A stretch of DNA of 64,000 nucleotides from positions 1 to 64,000 of the forward strand of contig JAYPQA010000030.1 in NCBI GenBank assembly GCA_038131695.1. Direction: 5' to 3'. Made by a program: the position numbers and the translations under genes. Shown here piece after piece: positions 36,041-44,802 of this stretch. The DNA is from JADHLK01 sp038131695 (GTDB taxonomy: Bacteria; Pseudomonadota; Alphaproteobacteria; Puniceispirillales; Puniceispirillaceae). The first letter of the stretch is position 1. The number at the start of each line of letters is the position of its first letter. The notes beneath the pieces were generated by a model. The model searched no databases. It saw only the letters and a list, made by a program, of their open reading frames with translations, and was not told the origin of the DNA.

Positions 36041-37204
36041 ATGATTAGAAGACAGCTTTTTGGGATCGCATTGGGAACGGCTCTTGCGACTCTCGCAATG
36101 CCAGTATGGGCCGAAGACCCGGTCAAGATTGGTTATACCATGGCCCGCACCGGACTATTTGCCGAAGCAGCCCCTAGCCAGGAAAATGCCTACGCGCTTT
36201 GGCAGGAACAGGTGAATGCTGCAGGCGGGCTGGATGTCAATGGCGTAAAACGGATGATAGAATTTGTCAGCTATGACGATGAAAGTGATCCGGCAAAATC
36301 CGCGCAGCTTTATGAAAGGCTGATTACCTCTGACAAAGTGGACCTGCTCCTTGCTCCCTGGGGCACGCCCCATCACCTGAATGTTGCTGGTGTAGCTGAG
36401 CGATATGGCTTCCCAATAGTTGGAAACACCGCGGCCTCTGTCGCCATTCGCGAAGTTCAGCCTGGCAATATTTGGTTCCCGACCTCAGCCATTCCCGATA
36501 AGATCGGGCCAGAATTGGCGGCAATGCTGGCCGAGGCTGGGGTAGGATCAGTTTCGATCATCGCCAATGTGCTGCCCTTTAGTCAGGAAAACCTTGCCTT
36601 TTTGACCGCAGCGCTCAAAGCAGCGAATATCGAAATCAAAATGAGTGAGAACTATCCCCCTGATATCTCGGACATGACCCCGCTTATCACGCAGATGAAG
36701 TCTGCCGGAGCAGATGCGGTATTGGCGTTGACTTATCCGGCGGATGCTTTCCTTTACATGGGCCAGGCGCGCGAATTGGGGCTTAAAGCCGACCTGCAAT
36801 TCATGCTGATCGGACCGACCATAGATGCCTTCAACAAGGCGTTCGGCCCGGCCGCTGACGGAGTCGTGACGCTGGCCCATTGGTCGCCAGCACAATCAGA
36901 TTGGCCCCGTGCCAAGCCGTTTTTTGATGCTTATGTAGCAAAGTTCAATCAAGAACCGGACTATCTGGACAGTGCACTGGCCTATATGTCGGCTGAAATC
37001 CTGACACAGGCAGTCGCAAAGGCTGGTCTGAACAAGGACGCTTTGCGGCAGGCCATAGCCTCGGGCAGTTTTGATACGATCAACGGCGAAGTGCGTTTTG
37101 AAGGTGTGCAGAACAGCGTTACCCCAACCGCATTCGTCCAAAGGCAAGGTGATGTGACCGAGCTTGTCTGGCCCAAAAGCATCGCGACTGCGCCGCTTCA
37201 GTAA
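36041..37204 (+). CDS. Branched-chain-type ABC substrate-binding protein
   Basis: A 387-residue periplasmic binding protein of the LivK/Peripla_BP_6 class. The signal peptide MIRRQLFGIALGTALATLAM plus PVWA is cleaved before EDPVKIGY. The mature part has DVNGVKRMIEFVSYDDESDP and AKSAQLYERLITSDKVDLLL, typical of the class. An AAGG ribosome site (CCAAGGGAG) lies at a good distance. It should bind an aromatic or amino-acid-like ligand for the four-part importer that follows. The ligand is probably the compound degraded by the genes upstream. Confidence 0.9.
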   Translation: MIRRQLFGIALGTALATLAMPVWAEDPVKIGYTMARTGLFAEAAPSQENAYALWQEQVNAAGGLDVNGVKRMIEFVSYDDESDPAKSAQLYERLITSDKVDLLLAPWGTPHHLNVAGVAERYGFPIVGNTAASVAIREVQPGNIWFPTSAIPDKIGPELAAMLAEAGVGSVSIIANVLPFSQENLAFLTAALKAANIEIKMSENYPPDISDMTPLITQMKSAGADAVLALTYPADAFLYMGQARELGLKADLQFMLIGPTIDAFNKAFGPAADGVVTLAHWSPAQSDWPRAKPFFDAYVAKFNQEPDYLDSALAYMSAEILTQAVAKAGLNKDALRQAIASGSFDTINGEVRFEGVQNSVTPTAFVQRQGDVTELVWPKSIATAPLQ

Positions 37205-37211
37205 AAACCTT

Positions 37212-37235
37212 GCCCGGCGGTCATGGCCGCCGGGC
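37212..37235 (+). terminator. Strong hairpin between binding-protein and permease genes
   Basis: GCCCGGCGG (37212-37220) pairs with CCGCCGGGC (37227-37235) around TCATGG, a perfect 9-bp stem eight bases after the binding-protein stop. No U-run follows, so it more likely stabilises the upstream mRNA than stops transcription. Confidence 0.55.
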
Positions 37236-37259
37236 GAACCCAACCGGTCCTAAATCGCT

Positions 37260-38150
37260 ATGCTCGACATCATCCTTTCCCCGCAGCTATTTTTTGCTGC
37301 TGCAGTGCTGGGATCGCTTTATGCACTCATCGGGCTGGGTCTGAACCTTGTATATGGCACGATGCGACTTCTTAACATCGCCCATGGGGACATTGTGATG
37401 CTCGGGGCCTTTTCGGCCTTTTGGTGGTTCACATTGACCGGGTTTTCACCACTTCTGGCCCTGCCCCTGATTGCTGCTTTGGGTGCTTTGATCGGGCTTG
37501 GCCTGTATATTTTGCTTTTCCGGCGCCAGCTTGCACAAGGGCTTGACCCGGTGGCGATCGAGGCGCGGTCGCTTCTCCTGTTTTTTGGAGTCTCGGTCGT
37601 GATCCAGAATGTCACGGCACTTTTATTCACAGCCACTCCGCGCGCTTATCGGCATTTGGACGAAGTTTTTCGAATTGGTGATCTGGCCATGACCGGCAAC
37701 CGAATTGCGGCCCTTGCCTGCTCTGTAGTGCTGTTAACCGCCATGTTGGTTTTTTTGAAAAAGACCCTTTTTGGTGTTGAGGTCCGCGCCCTGATCCAAC
37801 ACCGGGAAGCGGCCCGCATCGTCGGCATCAATGTAGAGAAGGTTCAGATAGTTGCCATTTCTATGGGCTTTGGCGTTACCGCCATTGCCGGTGCGCTTTT
37901 ATCTATGACTGAGCTGACAACGCCCTTTATGGGCTTCCGTTTCACCATTGCGTCTTTCGTTGTCATAATTCTGGGCGGGCTTGGCAATATCAAGGGCGGC
38001 ATTATGGCAGGGTTTCTGCTGGGCCTTCTGGAGATTTACGCCGTAACAATTTTTTCGGCCGAGGCGCGGTCGATTCTGATCTATGGTTGCTTTGTCTTGG
38101 CGATCGTGCTCAGGCCGCAAGGCTTGCTCGGCATTGGGAAAAAGGTATGA
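37260..38150 (+). CDS. livH: Branched-chain-type ABC importer permease LivH
   Basis: A 296-residue inner-membrane protein with about eight hydrophobic segments. It begins LSPQLFFAAAVLGSLYALIG, then LGLNLVYGTMRLLNIAHGDI, the typical LivH start. The LivH/M signature GAFSAFWWF and the C-terminal GGLGNIKGGIMAGFLLGLLE region are present. It pairs with LivM, whose ATG overlaps its stop (ATGA). The 'liv' symbol marks the transporter class. The real substrate here is probably not a branched-chain amino acid. Confidence 0.88.
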   Translation: MLDIILSPQLFFAAAVLGSLYALIGLGLNLVYGTMRLLNIAHGDIVMLGAFSAFWWFTLTGFSPLLALPLIAALGALIGLGLYILLFRRQLAQGLDPVAIEARSLLLFFGVSVVIQNVTALLFTATPRAYRHLDEVFRIGDLAMTGNRIAALACSVVLLTAMLVFLKKTLFGVEVRALIQHREAARIVGINVEKVQIVAISMGFGVTAIAGALLSMTELTTPFMGFRFTIASFVVIILGGLGNIKGGIMAGFLLGLLEIYAVTIFSAEARSILIYGCFVLAIVLRPQGLLGIGKKV

Positions 38151-39046
38151 AAACCGCGACGGTCATCATAGCAATATCGGCCGCTGCCTCAGCTCTTTAT
38201 TTCTTGGGGCTTTGGGCCGGGCCCTATTGGCAAATCGTGGTGCTGAATCTCGCTATGTGGATCGCGCTCACACAAAGCTGGAGCCTCTTTTCCGGTCTGA
38301 CGGGATATATTTCGCTTGGTCATGCCGTGGCCTATGGGCTGGGTGCCTATGTCATGGCCTCCTTGTTTCGAGAATGGCCGATCTGGTTGATCATACCGGC
38401 AGGGGGGGTGGTGGCGGGCCTGTTCGCTCTCATTGTTGCCCTGCCGGTGCTCCGGGTGCGCGGACCTTATTTCGTGATCCTCACCTTCGGCTTGGCCGAG
38501 TTGGTGAAGTTCGTCCTTTTGGCCGTGGACACCGCTTTGGGACAGTCTTCTCGGCTCTTATTCGGGGCACCAAACACGCAAACCCTGCTGCTCTGGATGC
38601 TGGCTCTGGCAGTGGCGGCGACGTTGTTACGACACCAAATAGGGCTATCGCGGTTTGGGCGCGGTCTGATAGCCATTCGCGAAGATGAAACCGCCGCAGA
38701 AACAATCGGTGTCCCGATCACCCGTTACAAGGTTGCGGCATTTGCCCTTTCAACCGTGATTCCTGGTATGGTGGGTGCAATCATGGCTTTGCGATCCACC
38801 TATTTTGAGGTGTTGCAGGTCTTTTCGCCAACCATCTCTTTTACAATTGTCACTATGGTCATCATCGGTGGGTCAGGTGATGCCCGAGGCCCGGTGATGG
38901 GTGCGCTCTTTCTGGTTGCGCTCGCCGAGATTCTTCGCGGTCTTTCTCCTAAATTCTATCTGATTTTCCTAGGCCTCAGCCTTGTTCTGTTTGTAATTTT
39001 TTCACCCAACGGATTAACTGGATTGCTGGAAAGGAAGCCAAGATGA
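38147..39046 (+). CDS. livM: Branched-chain-type ABC importer permease LivM
   Basis: A 299-residue inner-membrane permease. SWSLFSGLTGYISLGHAVAY is the conserved early LivM segment, and YFVILTFGLAELVKFVLLAV and IAIREDETAAETIGV (the cytoplasmic ATPase-contact loop) follow. VTMVIIGGSGDARGPVMGAL is near the end. The start at 38147 (ATGA overlap with LivH) is preferred over an upstream frame extension. It passes directly into livG with another 4-base overlap. Confidence 0.88.
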   Translation: MKTATVIIAISAAASALYFLGLWAGPYWQIVVLNLAMWIALTQSWSLFSGLTGYISLGHAVAYGLGAYVMASLFREWPIWLIIPAGGVVAGLFALIVALPVLRVRGPYFVILTFGLAELVKFVLLAVDTALGQSSRLLFGAPNTQTLLLWMLALAVAATLLRHQIGLSRFGRGLIAIREDETAAETIGVPITRYKVAAFALSTVIPGMVGAIMALRSTYFEVLQVFSPTISFTIVTMVIIGGSGDARGPVMGALFLVALAEILRGLSPKFYLIFLGLSLVLFVIFSPNGLTGLLERKPR

Positions 39047-39791
39047 GCCTTCTGGAGATCAGCAACCTGTCTAAGAATTTCGGCGGGTTGAAAGCACTTG
39101 ATTCAGTGTCTCTGCGCGTTCAAGAAGGTTCGACCCACGGGCTAATGGGCGCCAATGGTGCAGGCAAGACAACCTTATTTTCCATTATCGCTGGCAACCA
39201 GCCTCCAAGCTCGGGCAGCATAGTTTTTCAGAATAGGCGTATTGACGGCATGCGGCCCGACAAGATTTGTCGTGCCGGTATCTCGCGCACTTTCCAGATC
39301 GTGCGACCGTTCCCGGGGCTGAGCGTGCGCGAGAATGTTGAGACAGCCGCGCTCTTTGGTCGGGCACAACCGCCCAAGCAGTCTGAGCTGGGCCGGATCG
39401 TCGGCGACATCCGTCAGAATGTCACCTCGCTGATCGCGCCGACCAGCCTGCGGCGACGCTCACATTAGCAGGCCGCAAACGTTTAGAGGTTGCGCGCGCT
39501 CTTGCAACCGAGCCCAAGCTTTTGATGCTGGATGAAGTGATGGCGGGCCTCACTCCCAAAGAAGTTGAGGAGATGATAGTCACGCTTTTGGAGCTGAAAG
39601 TAAGGATGAACCTAACTATTCTCATCATCGAGCATGTCATGAGCGCTTTGAATCGTATCTCCGATGAAATAATTGTCCTTCATCATGGTCAGCTTATCGC
39701 GTCCGGTGACCCATCTGAGGTCATCGCTAACAAAATGGTGACCGAAGCGTATTTCGGCAGTGAAGACAATCCTCAGGAAAGCCACCTATGA
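39043..39791 (+). CDS. livG: Branched-chain-type ABC importer ATPase LivG (one frameshift)
   Basis: About 249 residues. Walker A is MGANGAGKTTLFSIIAGNQP, the Q-loop region is RAGISRTFQIVRPFPGLSVR, and Walker B is PKLLMLDEVMAGLTPKEVEE. The H-loop is ILIIEHVMSAL. The usual LSGGQ is replaced by LTLAGRKRLEVARALATEP, a version seen in some Liv ATPases. One frameshift lies at about 39450 (before PAATLTLAGRK), almost surely a read error because both halves are conserved and the total length is right. Confidence 0.88.
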
Positions 39792-40537
39792 ACATCGATA
39801 TGAATGATATTCATGCAGGCTATGGTGAAGTTCGCGTCCTGCAAGGCATCTCGCTCAAGGCGCTGAAAGGCAGGATTACTGCGATCGTCGGTGCTAATGG
39901 GGCAGGCAAATCAACTCTTATGCGTGTTTTGGCCGGGCTGTTGCCTGTGTCAAGCGGACAGTTGCGCGCTGATGGTCAGGACATTACAGAATTAGCTACA
40001 CATACACGTGTCGGACGCGGCATCGTGCTCAATGCCTGAAGGCAGGTTTATTTTTCCTGACCTTCGGTCTATGAAAACCTTATTCTTGAGCGGTGAATTC
40101 ACGCGCGATTAGGCAGCGGATCGCACCTTTGAACGCGTGCACATACATTTCCCGTCTCTGAGCGGCAGCAGCAAACAGCAGGAACCCTCTCAGGCGGCGA
40201 ACAACAAATGTTAGCCTTGGGCAGAGGATTGATGGCGCTTCCGCAAGTGCTTTTGTTAGATGAACCGACGCTTGGCCTGGCTCCAACCATTGCCAGGCAG
40301 ATCTTCCATATCATCCCAATCATGCGCGATCTGGGAATCACTATTCTCATAGCCGAGCAAGATCTCCTTCGAACCCTGCAAATCGCCGATTACGCCTATG
40401 TGCTCGAAAATGGTTCCCTTGCCATTGAAGGCGCGGGATCAGATTTGATTAAGCAAAAGACGGTCAGGCAAGCGTATCTTGGACAAATTGAACCAGAGGG
40501 CACAAAGCAAAAAATACGAGATAAGAAAGACTGGTGA
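39788..40537 (+). CDS. livF: Branched-chain-type ABC importer ATPase LivF (frameshifted)
   Basis: About 245 residues. Walker A is VGANGAGKSTLMRVLAGLLP. After a frame change (about 40030) MPEGRLIFPDLSVYENL continues, then a second change near 40075. The LSGGEQQMLALGRGLMALPQ signature and LLLDEPTLGLAPTIARQIFH follow, and the H-loop region is ILIAEQDLLRTLQIADYAYV. Its end reaches 5 bases into tRNA-like repeat C. Unlike LivG it has the normal LSGGEQ. LivG and LivF form the ATPase pair of the importer. Confidence 0.88.
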
Positions 40538-40608
40538 CCGAGAGGATCTGAACTCTGGCCTACAGATTGTGAATCTGTCGCTCTATCCTGCTGAGCGGGC
40601 TGCGTGAC
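40533..40608 (-). tRNA. tRNA-like gene, copy C of the shared 3' half (decayed or misread)
   Basis: Read leftward: GCTCAGCAGGATAGAGC (complete D-arm), an anticodon stem ACAGA with loop TTCACAA and TCTGT (perfect), AGGCC, a T-arm missing one base (AGAGTTCAGATCCTCT) and CGGTCACC. The anticodon would read CAC (Val). The segment TCTGTAGGCCAGAG, and the T-arm, are shared with copies A and B. The 5' acceptor strand (GGTCACG) does not pair properly with CGGTCACC, so it may be a pseudogene or carry read errors. It marks the right end of the second island. Confidence 0.5.
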
Positions 40609-40633
40609 CTCGTTATGCCATTCGCCGGACGGC

Positions 40634-40857
40634 CCGGTCAATCAGAACTCCGGTCAATCAGAACCCCCTCAACAAAACTCCCCTCAATAAAATTCCCGGC
40701 CAGCCGCTGCCTGCCGGTTACTTTGCGGTAAATCTTAACCGCCTTATAAATAGAGGCCGGGCTGGTTGTTACTGTGTTTGCCAGCTTCTTTCTGGCGCTG
40801 ATCCTGCCAGGTCAGGGGGCTGTGCGGCCAGGCAGATCAAAATAACAGGAAGCTGGC
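40634..40857. other. Intergenic stretch with a short direct repeat
   Basis: CCGGTCAATCAGAAC occurs at 40634-40648 and again at 40650-40664. Beyond it the sequence TCAACAAAACTCCC/TCAATAAAATTCCC also repeats with variation (about 40668-40700). The rest of the gap before the truncated glycosyltransferase start holds no gene I can see. An AGGA site occurs just before 40858. Confidence 0.45.
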
Positions 40858-40957
40858 ATGAACCGGCAAAAGCTCCTGGTCATAGAGCCGCTTGTCAGCA
40901 TTGGCGATCTGATCTGGCACAAGCCCTGGCTGGACTGGCAGGCTGGCCGGATGCGGC
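40858..40957 (+). pseudogene. Truncated start of a heptosyltransferase-like (GT9) gene
   Basis: The first 30 codons read MNRQKLLVIEPLVSIGDLIW, then HKPWLD. This is the conserved N-terminus of the glycosyltransferase 9 (ADP-heptose LPS heptosyltransferase) family, preceded by an AGGAAG ribosome site. After WQAGR the match stops. The plus-strand frame then only shadows the minus-strand epimerase gene, whose stop is at 40958-40960. So only the 5' end of the gene survives, cut by recombination, deletion or a chimeric join at about 40935-40957. Confidence 0.65.
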
Positions 40958-41965
40958 TCAGACCTGATAGAAATCGCGATACCAGTCAACGAAACGGCGC
41001 ACCCCCTCTGCGACCGGGGTGTCTGGCCGAAAGCCGGTCCAGGCGGCCAGTTTTGTTGTGTCCGAGGCGGTGGCATGAACATCTCCGGGCTGCATGTCCA
41101 GCATCTCATATTCCGCCTTTATTCCCAGTGTTTGTTCAATGGCCTCGACGAAGTCCAGCAGCGGTGTCGGCTGGCCATTGCCGATATTGAACAGGCGCGC
41201 CGGAGCCGCGCTGATCGCCGGGTCCGGCTGGCTGGCATCAAAATCGGGATCCGCTGTGGCGGGTTTGAAAATCACCCGCACGATCCCCTCGATAATATCA
41301 TCAATATAGGTGAAGTCGCGCACCATCTGGCCCTTATTGAAGAGCGGCAGCCTTTCACCAGCCAGAATCTTTTTCGTAAAGGAAAACAGCGCCATGTCCG
41401 GGCGTCCCCAGGGGCCATAGACGGTAAAAAAGCGCAGGCCTGAGACGGGCATCCCATAGAGGCTGGCATAGGCATGGGCCATCCCCTCATTGGCTTTTTT
41501 GGTTGCCCCGTAAAGGGCCATCGGATGGTCCGCATGATCCGATTCGCCAAAGGGCATCTGCTGGTTCATCCCATAGACAGAAGAGGAGCTGGCATAAACC
41601 AGATGTCCAACCTGATGATGCCGGCACCCTTCCAGAATATTCAAAAATCCCTGAATATTGGAATCGATATAGGCTTGCGGATTGTCAATCGAATAGCGCA
41701 CCCCGGCCTGAGCCGCCAGATTGACCACCGCTTCAAATTTTTCTGCGGCGAACAGATCAGCCAGCTGCCGGTCTTCCAGCCCCATTTTGACGAAACGGAA
41801 TTGCTGGTTGCCGCTTTCCAGCAGGGCGAGCCGGGCCTGTTTCAGATCTACCGAATAATACGCATTGAGATTGTCCAGCCCAACCAGCTCATGCCCGTCT
41901 GCCAGCAGGCGGCGGCATAAATGAAAACCGATAAAGCCGGCCGCGCCTGTAACCAGAATTTTCAT
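40958..41965 (-). CDS. NAD-dependent epimerase, UDP-glucuronate 4-epimerase type
   Basis: A 335-residue extended SDR. The N-terminal MKILVTGAAGFIGFHLCRRL is the NAD site. The catalytic Tyr and Lys lie in MALYGATKKANEGMAHAYAS, with VYASSSSVYGMNQQMPF upstream. The sequence LRFFTVYGPWGRPDMALFSF and FNKGQMVRDFTYIDDIIEGI is typical of UDP-glucuronate epimerases (the route to UDP-galacturonate for capsule or LPS). It ends DWYRDFYQV. It precedes the cut GT9 gene on the other strand and follows the oligosaccharyltransferase-like gene with a 4-base overlap, which suits a shared envelope-glycan task. Confidence 0.88.
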   Translation of the reverse strand: MKILVTGAAGFIGFHLCRRLLADGHELVGLDNLNAYYSVDLKQARLALLESGNQQFRFVKMGLEDRQLADLFAAEKFEAVVNLAAQAGVRYSIDNPQAYIDSNIQGFLNILEGCRHHQVGHLVYASSSSVYGMNQQMPFGESDHADHPMALYGATKKANEGMAHAYASLYGMPVSGLRFFTVYGPWGRPDMALFSFTKKILAGERLPLFNKGQMVRDFTYIDDIIEGIVRVIFKPATADPDFDASQPDPAISAAPARLFNIGNGQPTPLLDFVEAIEQTLGIKAEYEMLDMQPGDVHATASDTTKLAAWTGFRPDTPVAEGVRRFVDWYRDFYQV

Positions 41966-44040
41966 AAAACCTGTTCCCCGGACAGCAGATAAATACGGGC
42001 ATAAGGATAATCATCATAGACCAGTTTGAACAGGCCGGAATTATCCCGACCCAGAAAAAACAGCTGGTTGAAACTGCTGTTGAACAGCTGCGGGTGCAGC
42101 AGCCAGCTTTGCGGGCCGGTGCGGGCGGTGCCGGTCTGCAAAATATGGCGGCCCGGATGCGGATAGACGCGCTGGCTGGCAAGAAACCCGTCCTCAGCAC
42201 GCACCAGCCGGGCCAGCAGGGGCATCTGATTAATGCGCCCGCCTTCCAGATCATAGACCGACTGTCCGCAGCCCAGCTGCAGGCTGCCCGGCCCTGGATG
42301 GCAATCCAGCCAGTGATAGAACAGCTGGGCTGAGCCATCATTATAGGGCGGTATCACAGGCGTTCCGGCCCGCGGATCCCAGTTGCCCAGCTGGCTGATC
42401 GAGCCCATCCAGCCGGCCATCTGGGCGGTCAGCAGCAGATAGACAGGTTTTTGGCTGCGCGCGGGCTGCCGGGCCAGCCTGGCCTCAAAATCCGGGCTGG
42501 CGGTTATCTGGCGCAGCTTGGCGGGCGTGTTGTTGGCCAGCAGGCTAAGGATGCGGGCGGTTTCCGCCTGATCCGGGCTGAGCAGGGCACGGGCAATATA
42601 ATGGGTGTCCGGGCGCAGCTGCCCGCCCGGGCTGTGCAGCACCGGCATCCGGGCATAAAATTGCGCGATATAGCCATAATCCCACCAGCTGGCCAGCACC
42701 GGCGGGGCAGAGTCACCCGCCCCTGATCCGGGTCCTGATCCGGGTCCAGATTTGGGCCCTGATTTGAGCCTGCTTGTCTGGTCCGCCGCCGCCCAATCCA
42801 GGGCCGCGATGATCTGCGGGCTGAAGGAGGGGCGCGGCAGATGCGTTAGCGGGCTGGAGACAAGGGCTGCGACCAAGGCAACACAGCTGGCACCCAGCCG
42901 CAAAAAATCGGGTCTGGCAGGCACAAGCCGGGTCACCCCCAGACTGAGCTCAGCCAGCAAGAACGCCCCGCCAAACCAAAAGGCCGGGGCAGAATAAAAG
43001 ACCGCCCGGTTGCCCAAAAAAACCATCAGGCTGAAAAAACCGAACAGCGGGGCGGCTGCGATGGCCAGGCCCGGCCAGCGAACCACAAACAGGCCAATCC
43101 CGGCCAGACAGAACAGCCCGGCGGGCCAGCTGCCGGTCATCATCTCCAGCGCGGTGAACAGGCTGACCGGCTTGATCTCGGTGATTGTGGCATGGGTTTG
43201 CGGATAGGTCAGGCTGCCGCGCACAATCTCATCCAGAAGATAGGCAGACCGCCAGGGGGTGGGCAAATCCGCCCCGGCCAGCACAAGGAAACAGGCCAGC
43301 ATCAAAGCAGTCATCAGCCAGCCGCGCCCCTGGATCAGCCCCAGCCAGACCAGCGCGGCGGCGGCCATCCAGATCAGTTCAGCCTTTGGATACCACCAGG
43401 TAAACAGCTGGCCCGCCAGCCCGGCCAGCAGAACCCAGACCAGCGCGCGGCGATTATCTGTCTGTCTGGCGGCCATGAAAATCAACGCAAAAAGCCCGTA
43501 AAACAGGCCCAGATTAAGCTGATCAGTATCGATCCGGCCCACCGAGCTGCGCACCAGATAGGCTTGGCAGAGACCGCCGCCCAGCGCAGCACCCGCCCCG
43601 AAAAGCGGCCAGCCCAGCGCTGCAAAGGCGGCCCAGACCAGCAAGGCGGTGGCAAAAGCGGTCAGCGGCAATAACAGATGCCCGGCTTTCAGCAAGGCCG
43701 TCTGGCTGGCCTCCCCGGCCAGCTGGGCCAAGAGCACCGAGAGCAGCGGCGCGCTGCGCCATTCCGGCGGCTTCCCACCTTCTGCCTGCGCCGCCTCTGC
43801 GATTTTCAGCGCGCGGGCCTGATTGAGAAAATAGCCTGCATCATTGGTCGAGACCAGACTGGCCCCATTATATTGCGTCAGGGAGGGGGCCGCCTGCCAA
43901 AGCGTATATTGATGCGCGCGCACCGCATAATTCATCCCTGCCGCCAGCAGCGCCAGCACCAGACCGGCCAGCAGCACAAAGCGCGGCACAGGCAGGGGCC
44001 GGCAGGTCTGCCGCAGCCGCACAAGCACAGATTTACCCAC
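41962..44040 (-). CDS. STT3/PglB-like oligosaccharyltransferase
   Basis: A 692-residue membrane enzyme with about 11-13 hydrophobic segments in its first 400 residues and a soluble C-terminal domain. Three family motifs are in order: the first-loop acidic site STNDAGYF (Asp67); GRIDTDQLN (residues 169-177); and the TIXE motif in ATITEIK (residues 285-288). The C-terminal WWDYG sits at residues 452-456 (SWWDYGYIAQFY). These fit transfer of a lipid-linked glycan to Asn in proteins in the periplasm. A Ser-Gly-Pro repeat (residues 426-441) lies just before WWDYG and varies in unit. The gene overlaps the epimerase gene by 4 bases. PglB-type enzymes are rarely discussed in Alphaproteobacteria. Confidence 0.82.
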   Translation of the reverse strand: MGKSVLVRLRQTCRPLPVPRFVLLAGLVLALLAAGMNYAVRAHQYTLWQAAPSLTQYNGASLVSTNDAGYFLNQARALKIAEAAQAEGGKPPEWRSAPLLSVLLAQLAGEASQTALLKAGHLLLPLTAFATALLVWAAFAALGWPLFGAGAALGGGLCQAYLVRSSVGRIDTDQLNLGLFYGLFALIFMAARQTDNRRALVWVLLAGLAGQLFTWWYPKAELIWMAAAALVWLGLIQGRGWLMTALMLACFLVLAGADLPTPWRSAYLLDEIVRGSLTYPQTHATITEIKPVSLFTALEMMTGSWPAGLFCLAGIGLFVVRWPGLAIAAAPLFGFFSLMVFLGNRAVFYSAPAFWFGGAFLLAELSLGVTRLVPARPDFLRLGASCVALVAALVSSPLTHLPRPSFSPQIIAALDWAAADQTSRLKSGPKSGPGSGPGSGAGDSAPPVLASWWDYGYIAQFYARMPVLHSPGGQLRPDTHYIARALLSPDQAETARILSLLANNTPAKLRQITASPDFEARLARQPARSQKPVYLLLTAQMAGWMGSISQLGNWDPRAGTPVIPPYNDGSAQLFYHWLDCHPGPGSLQLGCGQSVYDLEGGRINQMPLLARLVRAEDGFLASQRVYPHPGRHILQTGTARTGPQSWLLHPQLFNSSFNQLFFLGRDNSGLFKLVYDDYPYARIYLLSGEQVL

Positions 44041-44220
44041 CAGAACGCCCCCTTTCCAACGCGGTTTTGCTGGCCGTCAGCCTAGCATTGCGGACAGGCT
44101 TGCAAAAACTATTCCTTTGGCCAGTCACAGCGGATGTTTTGCGGTTTTTTTGCCGCCCCTCTTTTCCTGGCTGGCCAGCTGCGCTAGACTGTCACGCAGA
44201 ACCGCCCAAAGGGGTTGAAA

Positions 44221-44793
44221 ATGGCTAAAAACGCTTCTGTCATGGCAAATATCACCGCTCTCCACCGCGAGGCAGAGGCCGCCCATCTACGCCTTGTGCG
44301 GGCGGATGGCGAGCCGGTTTTGCTGGAAAAAAAGGCGGGCATGCTGGCCCGTATAGATGCCTTGCAGGCAGAGGCAGAAAGCATCGCTGGCCAGCCGGAG
44401 CAGCCAGCCGAGCCGCAACAGGATGCGGCAGCCCGCCAGCAGATGATGGACCGCATCGGCCAGCTGGACAGGCAGGCGCGGGCCGCAGATACGGAGGCGC
44501 TGGCGGCAAAGCTGGAAGAAATCAAACAGGCGGTGGCAACTGCCGAAACCAGCAAGGGCCAGGCCAGGCCCGGCCGGACCGAGACAGATATTGACGCGCT
44601 GGTCGAAGAAAAGGTGCAGGAAATTCTGGTGCGTGATTTGCCGCGTCTGGTGCGTGATGAGCTGCTGGCCCTGAAAGAGGCTGCCAGCGTGCTCGCTGAC
44701 ACCCCGCCAGCCACTCCGGCAGCTATTCCGCCAGCCAGTCAGGCAGCTGCGCCGGACCGCAAGCGGCGCACCCGCAAGACCGGCAAGGGCTAA
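44221..44793 (+). CDS. Coiled-coil protein of unknown function
   Basis: About 190 residues from ATG 44221 (a TTG lies six bases earlier). It is Ala/Glu/Gln-rich and helical throughout: LEKKAGMLARIDALQAEAES, MMDRIGQLDRQARAADTEAL, AKLEEIKQAVATAE. The C-terminus is basic (DRKRRTRKTGKG) after a Pro/Ala linker (ATPAAIPPASQAAAPD). This suggests a soluble helical protein with a nucleic-acid- or protein-binding tail. It lacks a signal peptide. I do not recognise the family. It stands alone between two leftward genes. Confidence 0.6.
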   Translation: MAKNASVMANITALHREAEAAHLRLVRADGEPVLLEKKAGMLARIDALQAEAESIAGQPEQPAEPQQDAAARQQMMDRIGQLDRQARAADTEALAAKLEEIKQAVATAETSKGQARPGRTETDIDALVEEKVQEILVRDLPRLVRDELLALKEAASVLADTPPATPAAIPPASQAAAPDRKRRTRKTGKG

Positions 44794-44802
44794 GCAGCGT
44801 CA

